Under the pieces are notes generated by a model, which worked only from the letters and a program-made list of their open reading frames with translations, ran no database searches and had not been told where the DNA came from. A program made the position numbers and the translations under genes. Below, piece after piece: positions 40,692-49,329 of a stretch of 59,561 nt of DNA. Source of the stretch: an uncultured Oscillospiraceae bacterium (GTDB lineage: Bacteria; Bacillota; Clostridia; Oscillospirales; Oscillospiraceae); the NCBI GenBank assembly GCA_947589545.1, contig CANQBA010000018.1, forward strand, positions 1 through 59,561. Direction: 5' to 3'. Each line of letters opens with the position of its first letter. The first letter of the stretch is position 1.

Positions 40692-42044
40692 ATGGGAAAA
40701 TATTTCGGTACAGACGGATTCAGGGGCGAGGCCAACGTGGGACTCACGGTGGATCACGCCTTCAAGATAGGCCGGTTCATTGGCCGGCATTTCGGCAAGG
40801 AGGGCAACAAGTGCCGGGTGGTCATCGGCAAGGATACCCGCCGCTCCAGCTACATGTACGAGGCGGCGCTGACGGCGGGCCTCACGGCCTCCGGGGCGGA
40901 CGTGTACCTTCTGCACGTCACCACCACTCCGTCGGTGAGCTATATCACCCGGGTGGACGACTTCGACTGCGGCATCATGATCTCCGCCAGCCACAACCCT
41001 TACTACGACAACGGCATCAAGCTCATCAACTCCGCCGGGGAGAAGATGGAGGAGGAGATTTTGCTGGAGATCGAGCAGTATCTGGACGGCGAGATCGGCG
41101 AGCTCCCTTACGCCCAGCGGGCGGAGATCGGCCGCACCATCGACTTCTCCGCCGGCCGCAACCGCTATATCGGCTACCTCATCAGCCTGGCCACCCACTC
41201 CTACAAGGGGAAAAAGGTGGGCCTGGACTGCGCCAACGGCTCCACCTCCATGATCGCCAAGAGCGTCTTTGACGCCCTGGGGGCGGACACCTATACCATC
41301 AACAACTCCCCCAACGGCCTGAACATCAACCTGGGCTGCGGCTCCACCCACATCGAGCAGCTCCAGCGGCTGGTGGTGGGCAACGGCCTGGACGTGGGCT
41401 TCGCCTTTGACGGCGACGCGGACCGGTGTATGGCCGTGGACGAGAAGGGCCGGATCATCGACGGGGATCTGATCCTCTACATCTATGGCCGCCACATGCA
41501 TGAGCGGGGCAAGCTGGAGGGCACCCGCGTGGTCACCACCGTCATGAGCAACATCGGCCTCTACAAGGCCCTGGACGAAGCGGGCATCGGCTATGACGTC
41601 ACCGACGTGGGAGACAAATACGTCTGGGAGAACATGCGCAAGACCGGCAACCTCATCGGCGGCGAGCAGTCGGGCCATATCATCTTTGCCAAATACGCCA
41701 CCACCGGCGACGGCGTCCTGACGGCCATCAAGCTCATGCAGGCCATGCTGGACCGGGAACTGCCCCTTTCCAAGCTTGCCGAGCCCGTGAAGATCTTCCC
41801 CCAGGTGCTGCGGAACGTCCGCGTGGCGGACAAAGCGGCGGCCATGCGGGATCCCGACGTGCTGGCGGCGGGGAAGAGGGCCGGGGAGATGCTGGGGAGC
41901 AACGGACGCGTCCTGCTGCGGGCCAGCGGCACGGAACCGCTGGTGCGGGTGATGGTGGAGGCCCCCACCGAGGACGAGTGCAACGAGGCCATCGATATCG
42001 TGGTGGACGTGATGAAGGAAAAGGGGTTTGTGGAGAATGGTTAA
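40692..42044 (+). CDS. glmM: phosphoglucosamine mutase
   Basis: 450-residue enzyme converting GlcN-6-P to GlcN-1-P for UDP-GlcNAc synthesis. The phosphoserine loop ISASHNP (S100), the metal loop DGDADRC and the C-terminal phosphate loop RASGTEPLVRVM are intact, and MGKYFGTDGFRG is the typical start. TGGAGGG lies upstream of ATG 40692; in-frame upstream codons back to 40626 cover the promoter and are rejected. Overlaps the next gene by 8 bp. Confidence 0.97.
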   Translation: MGKYFGTDGFRGEANVGLTVDHAFKIGRFIGRHFGKEGNKCRVVIGKDTRRSSYMYEAALTAGLTASGADVYLLHVTTTPSVSYITRVDDFDCGIMISASHNPYYDNGIKLINSAGEKMEEEILLEIEQYLDGEIGELPYAQRAEIGRTIDFSAGRNRYIGYLISLATHSYKGKKVGLDCANGSTSMIAKSVFDALGADTYTINNSPNGLNINLGCGSTHIEQLQRLVVGNGLDVGFAFDGDADRCMAVDEKGRIIDGDLILYIYGRHMHERGKLEGTRVVTTVMSNIGLYKALDEAGIGYDVTDVGDKYVWENMRKTGNLIGGEQSGHIIFAKYATTGDGVLTAIKLMQAMLDRELPLSKLAEPVKIFPQVLRNVRVADKAAAMRDPDVLAAGKRAGEMLGSNGRVLLRASGTEPLVRVMVEAPTEDECNEAIDIVVDVMKEKGFVENG

Positions 42045-42696
42045 GACCTCCGAGCTTCTTGATTTGAGCCATTCCCTGGCCGGAAAATACCTGGCCGGGT
42101 GCGAATATCCCTGGCAGGCCCTGGACAGCGTCGGCCGCTGGTGCCTGGAGCTGGGGGAGAGCCTGCCGGAGGAGGAATTTGAAAAGCGCGGGGAGAACGT
42201 GTGGATCGCCCGGGACGCCGTCGTCTATCCCACGGCCTGGATCGCCGGCCCCTGCATCATCGGCCATAAGACCGAGGTGCGCCACGGCGCCTTCATCCGG
42301 GGAAACGCCATCGTGGGGGACAACTGCGTGGTGGGCAACTCCGTGGAGCTGAAAAACGTCATCCTCTTCGACAACGTCCAGACCCCCCACTATAACTATG
42401 TGGGCGACTCTATTCTGGGCTTCAAGTCCCACATGGGCGCGGGCTCCATCACCTCCAACGTCAAGTCCGACAAGACCCCGGTAGCGGTCAAAAACGGGGA
42501 CGAGAGGATCGAGACGGGCCGGAAGAAGCTGGGCGCGATCCTGGGCGACTTCGTGGAGGTGGGCTGCAACAGCGTCCTGAACCCCGGCACGGTGCTGGGG
42601 CGGGCGGTGAGCGTCTATCCCACCTCCTGCGTCCGGGGCGTGGTGCCGGCAAACCACATCTGGAAGGACAGGGATCATATCGTCCCGAGAAAATAA
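42037..42696 (+). CDS. left-handed beta-helix acyltransferase-like protein, GlmU C-terminal-half relative
   Basis: 219 residues. After a helical N-terminus (residues 1-50) come hexapeptide repeats (NVWIARDAVVYPTAWIAGPCIIG, GAFIRGNAIVGDNCVVGN). The segment DNVQTPHYNYVGDSILGFKSHMGAGSITSN resembles the acetyltransferase site region of GlmU. There is no nucleotidyltransferase domain. Lying in overlap with glmM, it may acetylate GlcN-1-P, leaving uridylylation to a separate enzyme. That is inference; a general sugar acetyltransferase is the alternative. ATG 42037; AAGGGG upstream. Confidence 0.82.
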   Translation: MVKTSELLDLSHSLAGKYLAGCEYPWQALDSVGRWCLELGESLPEEEFEKRGENVWIARDAVVYPTAWIAGPCIIGHKTEVRHGAFIRGNAIVGDNCVVGNSVELKNVILFDNVQTPHYNYVGDSILGFKSHMGAGSITSNVKSDKTPVAVKNGDERIETGRKKLGAILGDFVEVGCNSVLNPGTVLGRAVSVYPTSCVRGVVPANHIWKDRDHIVPRK

Positions 42697-42705
42697 ACCG
42701 TCACC

Positions 42706-42732
42706 GGGCCGGACACGCGCCGGCCCCCTTTT
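42706..42732 (+). terminator. intrinsic terminator after the glmM operon
   Basis: GGGCCGG/CCGGCCC stem with loop ACACGCG, followed by CCTTTT. Confidence 0.8.
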
Positions 42733-42762
42733 GAAGGCAATCTAATTCAAAGAGGTAAAACG

Positions 42763-43410
42763 ATGAAGAAAATCTCCACCGGCGGGATCACCTGTCTGGA
42801 GCCCCTCTCCGGCGCGGAAAACCTCTATTTCGGCACGGAGATCCCCCACGGCGACCTTTACGAGGCCCAGGAGCTTTACCGGGACGGCGGGAGAATCGCA
42901 CCCGGCAGGCTCATCTTTGTGAAATACCCCTCCGGCCAGGTCACGGAGCCGGTGAAGGCGGGGCCGGGGCAGTATTTCGGCGATCCTGTCTATTGGGACG
43001 GGAGCGTTTACGCCCTGCTGGCGGATTTTCCGGCGGGGGAGATATGGATTTTGAAGCTGGACAGCGCCTTGAAAAGCGCCCAGATCCACGCGTCAGTCCC
43101 GCTTTCGGAGTTCGAGGACTGCTATAACCTGACGCTGAAAACAGCGCCCCTGATGCTGACCCGTGAGGCCGGGAACACCCTGGAGATCCTCTGGCCGGAG
43201 CGGCGGCGCGTTGAGCTGGGGGAGCGGGAGAGCCTCCGATTTCGGGACGGCGACGAGCTCTGGACGAGCCGCTGGAACGAGGAGGGCGAGGGCGGGACGT
43301 ACCGCTATTGGGACGAGACGGTGGTTCGCAATCTCGATGGGGACGAGCTCTTCTTCCTGCGGGGGGACGTACAGATAATGCCCAACGGCGAGAAGTGGCT
43401 GCTGGGATGA
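42763..43410 (+). CDS. hypothetical beta-rich protein
   Basis: 215 residues, MKKISTGGITCLEPLSGAEN..., rich in aromatic and beta-forming stretches (GQYFGDPVYWDGSVYALLADFPAGEIWILKLD; TLEILWPERRRVELGE; DELFFLRGDVQIMPNGEKWLLG) that look like propeller-blade strands. No signal peptide or membrane helix. AAAGAGGTAAAACG lies before the ATG. It ends 15 bp before proB and may be in its transcript. I do not recognise a family. Confidence 0.72.
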   Translation: MKKISTGGITCLEPLSGAENLYFGTEIPHGDLYEAQELYRDGGRIAPGRLIFVKYPSGQVTEPVKAGPGQYFGDPVYWDGSVYALLADFPAGEIWILKLDSALKSAQIHASVPLSEFEDCYNLTLKTAPLMLTREAGNTLEILWPERRRVELGERESLRFRDGDELWTSRWNEEGEGGTYRYWDETVVRNLDGDELFFLRGDVQIMPNGEKWLLG

Positions 43411-43425
43411 AAAAGGAGGCATACA

Positions 43426-44202
43426 ATGCGGATCGTTGTAAAGGTGGGCTCCTCCACCCTGAGCTACCCCACGGGCCGGATGAATCTCCGGCGGGTGGAG
43501 ACGCTGGTACGGGTCTTGAGCGACCTTAAAAACGCGGGGCACGAGCTTATATTCGTCTCCTCCGGTGCCATCGCCATGGGCGTGGGGAAGCTGGGGCTCG
43601 TAAGACGGCCCGAGGATATCCCCGGCAAGCAGGCCGCCGCGGCGGTGGGCCAGTGCGAGCTGATGTACACCTACGACAAGCTCTTTTCCGAGTATTCCCA
43701 CACCGTGGCTCAGATCCTGCTGACGGCGTCGGATATCGAGGATCAGCGGCGGCATGAGAACTTCAAAAACACCGTGCTGAGGCTTTTGGAGATCGGTGCG
43801 GTGCCGGTGGTCAACGAGAACGACACCGTGGCCACGGAGGAGATCGTCATCGGCGACAACGACACCCTGGCCGCCGTGGTGGCCGCCTCGGTGAGTGCCG
43901 ATTTGCTGGTGCTCATGAGCGACATCGACGGCCTCTACACCGCCGACCCCCGCCGGGACGACAGGGCGGAGATCATCGAGACTGTCCCGGAGCTGACCCC
44001 GGCCGTTTTAGAGCTGGCGGGGGAGAGCGGCAGCGCCCTGGGCACCGGCGGTATGCGAACGAAGCTCCACGCCGCCCAAATCGCCACGGAGGCCGGCATC
44101 GACATGATCATCATGAACGGCAGCAAGCCCGAACGGCTCTACGACATCGCGGAGGGCCGGAGCGTGGGAACGCGGTTTCTCAAAAAGAGCCATGGAACAT
44201 AA
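43426..44202 (+). CDS. proB: glutamate 5-kinase
   Basis: 258-residue amino-acid-kinase-fold enzyme, first step of proline synthesis. Motifs: VVKVGSSTL, FVSSGAIAMGVGKL, VVNENDTV and LGTGGMRTKLHAAQIA. It lacks the C-terminal PUA domain of the E. coli enzyme, as do many Firmicutes versions. AAGGAGG precedes the ATG. Overlaps the next gene by 11 bp. Feedback inhibition by proline is expected from the family. Confidence 0.96.
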   Translation: MRIVVKVGSSTLSYPTGRMNLRRVETLVRVLSDLKNAGHELIFVSSGAIAMGVGKLGLVRRPEDIPGKQAAAAVGQCELMYTYDKLFSEYSHTVAQILLTASDIEDQRRHENFKNTVLRLLEIGAVPVVNENDTVATEEIVIGDNDTLAAVVAASVSADLLVLMSDIDGLYTADPRRDDRAEIIETVPELTPAVLELAGESGSALGTGGMRTKLHAAQIATEAGIDMIIMNGSKPERLYDIAEGRSVGTRFLKKSHGT

Positions 44203-45004
44203 CGGGTTTTATGACCTGATCGGCCTCCGGCCCGGAATGATCCAAAGCCTGCGCCGGGCGGAGAACACGGTGGATCTCACGGCGCTGGAAACATATCTTG
44301 ACGGCCTTATGGATCCGGCAACGGCGGGGAGGGCCTGCGCGGAGCTCTCCGAAAGGCTTGGCGACGACCCGGATGGGGCAAAAATGCTGCTTTGCCAGCT
44401 TGCGTGCGCCCACCGCGACAGGGAGCGTTACGCCGCCCTGGGCATTTCGGAGGACGTCTATCTTGCGACCATGAGGTGCTTTTCCCGCTTTATCCACGAG
44501 AACGAAAGGCGCACCGGGCGTCTTGCCTTTGACAGAGGCTGGTGGACCTGGCGGCAGACAGCAATGACGCTTTTTCGCGTGGGAGAACTGGAATTTGAGC
44601 TTCGGGAATACGACGGCGAGCATGTTCTCTCTCTCCACATCCCCTCGGACGCGGATCTTTCGCCTGATGCCGTGGACAAATCCCTTTCCCGGGGGAAGAA
44701 GCTCATGGAAGGGTGCTTTGGCGGCGGGAGAAGGATCATGTGTTCCTCCTGGCTGCTGTCTCCGGCGCTGGCGCCGCTCTTATCAGAAGGGTCGAATATT
44801 TTGGCCTTCCGGTGCAGGTTTGATATCGTGGAGTGGGACGCGGACAGGACTGAATTTATTCCGTGGCTGTTTGACGCTTCGGAGGACACGCCCTTTTGGG
44901 AGCTTCCGGGCAGGACGAGCCTTCAAAGAGGCGTCCGGGAGCTCCTGCTGAACGGCGGGAAGGTGGGCTCGGCCAGGGGCTGGCTTACAGAACAGGAGGT
45001 ATAA
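44192..45004 (+). CDS. DUF5596-like / acyltransferase-domain protein inside the proline operon
   Basis: 270 residues. The N-terminal half is helical (GMIQSLRRAENTVDLTALETYLDGL). The second half (FDRGWWTWRQTAMTLFRVGELEFELRE, EHVLSLHIPSDADLSPDAVDKSLSRGKKLMEGCFGG) resembles the DUF5596/GNAT-like acyltransferase proteins found in Clostridia; this recognition is from memory of the pattern and only moderate. It starts inside the end of proB and stops directly before proA, with the proA ribosome binding site inside its last codons, so it is firmly within the operon. Why it accompanies proline synthesis is unknown. Confidence 0.6.
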   Translation: MEHNGFYDLIGLRPGMIQSLRRAENTVDLTALETYLDGLMDPATAGRACAELSERLGDDPDGAKMLLCQLACAHRDRERYAALGISEDVYLATMRCFSRFIHENERRTGRLAFDRGWWTWRQTAMTLFRVGELEFELREYDGEHVLSLHIPSDADLSPDAVDKSLSRGKKLMEGCFGGGRRIMCSSWLLSPALAPLLSEGSNILAFRCRFDIVEWDADRTEFIPWLFDASEDTPFWELPGRTSLQRGVRELLLNGGKVGSARGWLTEQEV

Positions 45005-46261
45005 ATGACTACACTGGATATTTTAAAACGCGCCAGGGCCGCCGCGCCGGAGCTGGGGAACCTGTCCACGGAGCGGAAAAATGAGGCCATCGAGGCTATG
45101 GCGGCGGAATTGGAGGCATCCGCCGGGGCGATTTTGGAGGCTAACGGCAGGGACATGGAGGCCGCCCGGGGCCATATCTCCGACGTGATGCTGGACAGGC
45201 TCAAGCTTACGGAGAGCCGCATCCGCGCTATGGCCGGCGGGATGCGGGACGTGGCGAAGCTCCCCGACCCCGTCTGGAAGGCCCTGGAGCTCTTCACCCG
45301 GCCCGACGGCCTGGAGATCTGCAAGGTGTCGGTGCCTCTGGGCGTCATCGCCATCATTTACGAGTCCCGGCCCAACGTCACCTCCGACGCCGCCGTGCTG
45401 GCCTTCAAGTCCGGCAACGTCTGCGTCCTCCGCTCCGGCAAGGAGGCGTGGCAAAGCGCCCACGCGGTCACCGCCGCCCTGCGGCGCGGCCTTAAAAAGG
45501 CGGGGCTTTGCGAAGATTATGTAAACTTAATTGAGGACACCACCCGCGCTTCCGCCCATGAATTGATGACGGCCGCGGGGTATGTCGATTTACTCATCCC
45601 CCGGGGCGGCGCGGGGCTGATACGGGCCTGTGTGGAGAACGCCACGGTGCCGTGCCTGGAGACGGGGACGGGCATCTGCCACGTCTATGTGGACGAATTT
45701 GCCGACCTCGACAAGGCGGTGAGGATCATCGTCAACGCCAAGACCAGCCGTCCCTCGGTGTGCAACGCCGAGGAGGTGTGCCTTGTCCATGAAAAGGTGG
45801 CGGAGAGGTTTCTGCCCCTGCTGAAAAAGGCCCTGACAGACGACCGGGCGGCGGCGGGTCAGATCCCCGTAGAGCTGCGGCTGGATCCCCGGGCGGCGGC
45901 GGTCATCCCCGGCACGCCGGCGGGGGAGCGGGATTTCGACACGGAATTTCTGGATTACATCTTAGCGGTGAAGGTAGTGGACAGCGTGGAGGAGGCCATC
46001 GCCCACATCGCCGCCCACTCCACCCGTCATTCCGAGGCCATCGTCTCGGAGAGCGCGGAAAATCAGGGGAAATTCGTCCGGGGAGTGGACAGCGCGGCGG
46101 TGTACGTCAACGCCTCCACCCGCTTTACCGACGGCGGCGAGTTCGGCCTGGGGTGCGAGATGGGCATCTCCACCCAGAAGCTCCACGCCCGGGGCCCCGT
46201 GGGCCTGCGGGAGCTGACCACCTACAAATACGTCGTCCGCGGCAACGGGCATGTGCGGTAA
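45005..46261 (+). CDS. proA: glutamate-5-semialdehyde dehydrogenase (gamma-glutamyl phosphate reductase)
   Basis: 418-residue aldehyde-dehydrogenase-fold enzyme, second step of proline synthesis. Segments: [62 protein letters not shown] and the catalytic-cysteine region [19 protein letters not shown] lies before ATG 45005. Complete. Confidence 0.97.
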   Translation: MTTLDILKRARAAAPELGNLSTERKNEAIEAMAAELEASAGAILEANGRDMEAARGHISDVMLDRLKLTESRIRAMAGGMRDVAKLPDPVWKALELFTRPDGLEICKVSVPLGVIAIIYESRPNVTSDAAVLAFKSGNVCVLRSGKEAWQSAHAVTAALRRGLKKAGLCEDYVNLIEDTTRASAHELMTAAGYVDLLIPRGGAGLIRACVENATVPCLETGTGICHVYVDEFADLDKAVRIIVNAKTSRPSVCNAEEVCLVHEKVAERFLPLLKKALTDDRAAAGQIPVELRLDPRAAAVIPGTPAGERDFDTEFLDYILAVKVVDSVEEAIAHIAAHSTRHSEAIVSESAENQGKFVRGVDSAAVYVNASTRFTDGGEFGLGCEMGISTQKLHARGPVGLRELTTYKYVVRGNGHVR

Positions 46262-46293
46262 ACGGGCCCGCATGGAAAAGGAGAGAGGTAAAC

Positions 46294-47100
46294 ATGTTTG
46301 AATTCGGATTCATCGGCGTGGGGCACATGGGCGCCACGCTGGCCAACGCGGTGATCGGGGCCGTGGGCAGCGGCAAATGCGCCGTCTGCGACGCGGACGA
46401 CGGCAGAGCCAAGCTCTACGCCGCCGCCAAGGGCTGTGACGTGCTGTCCGCCCGGGAGATTGCGGAGAGGTGCCGCACTATCCTCCTGGGCGTCAAGCCC
46501 CAGAATATGGCGGAGCTGGCGGCGGATATCGGCCCGGTTTTGAAGGAGCGGGACGGTTACGCCCTGGTGACCATGGCCGCCGGCATCACGATCGCGACGC
46601 TCCGCGCCATGCTGGGCTTCGCGGCCCCTGTTTTGCGGATCATGCCCAACACGCCCGCCGCCGTGGGCGCGGGCTGTATGCTCTACACCGCCGGGGACGG
46701 GCTCCGGGCGGAGGATCGGGACGCGATCCTGGCGGCCCTCCGGCCCACCGGGGAGCTGGTGGAGACGCCGGAGGCCCTCATGGACGCGGGATGCGCCATC
46801 TCCGGGTGCGGGCCGGCCTTCGTCTATAAGTTCATTCTGGCCCTGGCCGGGGCGGGGGAGAACGTGGGCCTGGAGGGCGATACGGCCCTGAAGCTGGCCC
46901 GGCAGACGGTGCTGGGCGCGGCCAAACTGGCCGTCGAGTCCGGGGAGGATCCCCAGATCCTGTGCGACCAGGTCTGCTCCCCCGGCGGCTCCACCATCGA
47001 GGGCGTCCGATCCCTGGAGGCCGGTGCCTTTGAGACGGAGGTCAAGAGGGCGGTACAGGCGTCCTTTGACCGCACCGTGGCGCTGGGAAAGGGCAAGTAA
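46294..47100 (+). CDS. proC: pyrroline-5-carboxylate reductase
   Basis: 268-residue enzyme, last step of proline synthesis. The N-terminal Rossmann motif FGFIGVGHMG, GVKPQN, RIMPNTPAAVGAGC and the C-terminal VCSPGGSTIEGVRSLE are diagnostic. ATG 46294 is preceded by GGAGAGAGG; the upstream in-frame extension to 46153 overlaps proA and is rejected. The next gene begins immediately after its stop. Confidence 0.96.
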   Translation: MFEFGFIGVGHMGATLANAVIGAVGSGKCAVCDADDGRAKLYAAAKGCDVLSAREIAERCRTILLGVKPQNMAELAADIGPVLKERDGYALVTMAAGITIATLRAMLGFAAPVLRIMPNTPAAVGAGCMLYTAGDGLRAEDRDAILAALRPTGELVETPEALMDAGCAISGCGPAFVYKFILALAGAGENVGLEGDTALKLARQTVLGAAKLAVESGEDPQILCDQVCSPGGSTIEGVRSLEAGAFETEVKRAVQASFDRTVALGKGK

Positions 47101-48216
47101 ATGGATAAAGTACGATACGGCGTCATCGGCTACGGCAACATCGGGGAGAAGCACGCCGGGATCATCGCCTCCGGGGCGATCCCGGAAGCGGAGCTGACGG
47201 CGGTGTGCGCCCGTTCCCCGGCGCGGCAAAGGGCGGCGCGGGAAAACTGCCCCGGCGTCGAGCTTTTTGCCGACGAAAAGGAGCTGATGTCCTCCGGCAC
47301 GGTGGACGCGGTGATCCTGGCCACCCCCCACGGGAACCATCCGGGGGAGGCGGTCTTCGCCTTCTCCCAGGGCCTCCACGTCCTGACGGAGAAGCCCGCC
47401 GGGATGTATACAGCCCAGGTGCGGCCCATGAACGAGGCCGCCCGCGCCTCCGGAAAGGTCTTTGGCATCATGTACAACCAGCGCACGGATCCCCTGTACG
47501 CCGCCCTCCGGCGGATGGTGCAAAGCGGGGAATTGGGGGCGCTGAAGCGCGTCACCTGGATCGTCACCGACTGGTACCGCTCCCTGGCCTACCACCGCTC
47601 CAGCCCCTGGCATTCCACCTGGCGGGGCGAGGGCGGCGGCGTGCTCCTGAACCAGAGCATCCACCAGCTGGATCTGTGGCAGTGGATGTTCGGGATGCCG
47701 GACACCGTGGAGGCCCGTGCGGGCTTCGGCAAGTACCACGACATCGAGGTGGAGGACGATGTGGCCGTGTTCTTCCGGTACGAAAACGGCCTCACGGGGG
47801 AGTATATCACCTCCACCGGCGAGACGCCGGGTACCAACCGGCTGGAGATCGCCTGCGACATGGGCAAGCTGGTGGCCGAGGAGGGAATACTGACCTTTTG
47901 GAAAAACAGCGTCTCCGAGCGGGAATTTGAGCGCACGAACACAGAGCCCTTCGCGAGGCCCTCTTTTCAAAAGCTGACAGTGCCGCTCACAAAGCCGGTG
48001 CTGACGGGACACGCGGGCATCCTGGCGGATTTTACCGGCGCCGTCCTCCACGGCACGCCCCTCCTGGCCCCCGGCGCGGAGGGCATCCGGGCGCTGACCC
48101 TGGCCAACGCCGCCCTGCTGTCCGCCTGGACGGGGGAGATGATCCCTACGGCGGATTTTCCCGACAAAACATACCTCGAACTGCTGGAGAAAAGGATGGA
48201 AAAGCCGCTGGGATGA
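47101..48216 (+). CDS. Gfo/Idh/MocA-family oxidoreductase
   Basis: 371-residue NAD(P)-dependent dehydrogenase. N-terminal Rossmann fold (VRYGVIGYGNIGEKHAG), the family motif TEKPAG, and a C-terminal alpha/beta domain with GGGVLLNQSIHQLDLWQWMFG, which holds the likely catalytic histidine. It starts at the base after the proC stop and shares its transcript. Substrates of this family are mainly sugars or inositols; a link to proline is not apparent. Last gene before the repeat-rich accessory region. Confidence 0.92.
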   Translation: MDKVRYGVIGYGNIGEKHAGIIASGAIPEAELTAVCARSPARQRAARENCPGVELFADEKELMSSGTVDAVILATPHGNHPGEAVFAFSQGLHVLTEKPAGMYTAQVRPMNEAARASGKVFGIMYNQRTDPLYAALRRMVQSGELGALKRVTWIVTDWYRSLAYHRSSPWHSTWRGEGGGVLLNQSIHQLDLWQWMFGMPDTVEARAGFGKYHDIEVEDDVAVFFRYENGLTGEYITSTGETPGTNRLEIACDMGKLVAEEGILTFWKNSVSEREFERTNTEPFARPSFQKLTVPLTKPVLTGHAGILADFTGAVLHGTPLLAPGAEGIRALTLANAALLSAWTGEMIPTADFPDKTYLELLEKRMEKPLG

Positions 48217-48365
48217 TCTGGGCCGCGTACGGTTGGAATAAACGATTACGATAGTAATATAACATAAGAATAAGCATCTGTCAACACTTATTATAAGCAT
48301 TATTCATGCAAGCTTTGAATAAATATAAATTATTCTAACGTATCTGTCCTTCCCTATCCCCGGCG

Positions 48366-48663
48366 GGGGGTTATAAGGTTCCGCCCTCACAGGGCGGAGG
48401 GATTTGCTTTCACCTCTTTTGTATTGACAAAAGAGGCGAAAGCAACAAAGAGGTGAAAAACAACCAGGGGAGGGATTTCCACGTCGTCGCGGAAGCCGCT
48501 TAACCTCGGGCTCCAAGTATTCGCCCTCAGGCGCAGGCTTCGCTCCTCCTTTCCCCATCGGGCTGTCGCCCGATGGGGGCCCTGTCCTCCCCTGAACCCC
48601 ACCTTTTAAAAACGACCACACAGGGGCCGCGGCCCCTGTGTGGAGAACCCCGGGGAGCGCCCG
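48366..48663 (+). repeat. copy 2 of the ~300-bp multi-hairpin dispersed repeat
   Basis: Same order and orientation as 9942-10241. Stems: TCCGCCCT/AGGGCGGA (48380-48398), TTGCTTTC-CCTCTTTTGT with ACAAAAGAGG-GAAAGCAA, CCCATCGGGC/GCCCGATGGG, and CCACACAGGGGCC/GGCCCCTGTGTGG. In the long stem the left arm reads TTTCACCTC; the near right arm has one mismatch (GAGGCGAAA) but the downstream echo GAGGTGAAA pairs perfectly. Confidence 0.85.
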
Positions 48664-48743
48664 CGGGGGAGCGAGTGCGGGAAATGGGCTTTCCCGCGCA
48701 CGACGACTTCCTGGCGAATTATGTTTAAAAAGGTTGCCTGTAG

Positions 48744-48889
48744 GGGCCGGTGACCACATCGGCCCGTCCTTCGAATTCCTGGGAAACTTCCCTAAGAAGC
48801 CGTAGGGGCCGCCGCCCTCGGCGGCCCGACGCACCATTTCGCGAAATTCTCCCTTAAGACACCATTGGGGCGGGTTCAAAGCCTGCCCG
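48744..48889. repeat. cluster of three GTAGGGGC-type palindromes
   Basis: Three short hairpins: GGGCCG/CGGCCC (48744-48765), GGGCCGCCG/CGGCGGCCC (48807-48827) and an imperfect GGGGCGGG/CCTGCCC (48867-48889). Most begin GTAGGGGC or TTGGGGC and vary in arm sequence while staying self-complementary. Confidence 0.7.
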
Positions 48890-48977
48890 TCAATCAAATG
48901 GCGGTGATGCCGCAATCCTTTTATTCGGCAGTGCGGCGTGTGGGCCTGATGCGGCCCGGACAGCGTCAACATCCATC

Positions 48978-49313
48978 TTAAGTATTATTCGTGAAGTCTA
49001 TGAATGAGTCTGAATTATTATGATGTATCCATTCCTTCCCGCTCCCGGCGGGGAGGGATTTTTGCGTTTTCGGAAAAAGAGGGGAGAGACGGCGAAAATC
49101 GTTTTTTCGGCTCAACCGCTTCCGTTTGGCGGCGTTTCGCTCAAAATTCTGTCCCCGTTGAAAGCCGTAGTTGCAGCAGGTGGCCAGGGCGTACAAAACG
49201 CCCTCCCCGTACCCCAGAAAGCCGGCGGCCTCAAAGACTGTCATCTTGTAACACTCCGGCGGCCATTCGTCCAGCCATTTTTTGACCCATTCATCATCGT
49301 ATGTGCGCGGCAT
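48978..49313 (-). CDS. hypothetical protein divergent from a small Xre regulator
   Basis: 111 residues, MPRTYDDEWVKKWLDEWPPECYKMTVFEAAGFLGYGEGVLYALATCCNYGFQRG..., with a basic C-terminal half. ATG at 49313 has an excellent AAAGGAGG 7 nt upstream, which argues for a real gene. The last ~25 codons lie in DNA that resembles 48292-48366, so the C-terminus may derive from a repeat. No family recognised. Divergent from and probably co-regulated with the Xre gene. Confidence 0.62.
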   Translation of the reverse strand: MPRTYDDEWVKKWLDEWPPECYKMTVFEAAGFLGYGEGVLYALATCCNYGFQRGQNFERNAAKRKRLSRKNDFRRLSPLFPKTQKSLPAGSGKEWIHHNNSDSFIDFTNNT

Positions 49314-49329
49314 AGCATTGCCTCCTTTA

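Larger units (their letters stand above)
48217..48977. other. 760-bp gene-free gap filled with repeats
   Basis: Contains an AT-rich degenerate element (48292-48366), the second copy of the 300-bp structured repeat, and several GTAGGGGC palindromes. A long minus-strand reading frame across it follows the repeats and has no ribosome binding site or familiar domain. I see no gene. The AT-rich element resembles 48978-49052, at the 3' end of the next gene: both contain GAATAAT, a spaced TTCA and GGGAAGGA on the minus strand. Confidence 0.65.

Noticed and set aside
43426-44202. proB considered truncated because it lacks a PUA domain
   Set aside because: All kinase motifs are complete and PUA-less glutamate 5-kinases are common in Firmicutes.
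46222-48300. A 692-codon minus-strand frame across proC and the oxidoreductase gene
   Set aside because: Shadow frame; both plus-strand genes have intact catalytic motifs and ribosome binding sites.
48304-48972. A 222-codon minus-strand frame in the repeat-filled gap
   Set aside because: It runs through the 300-bp repeat and palindromes, lacks an RBS, and the other copy of the repeat gives similar spurious frames.
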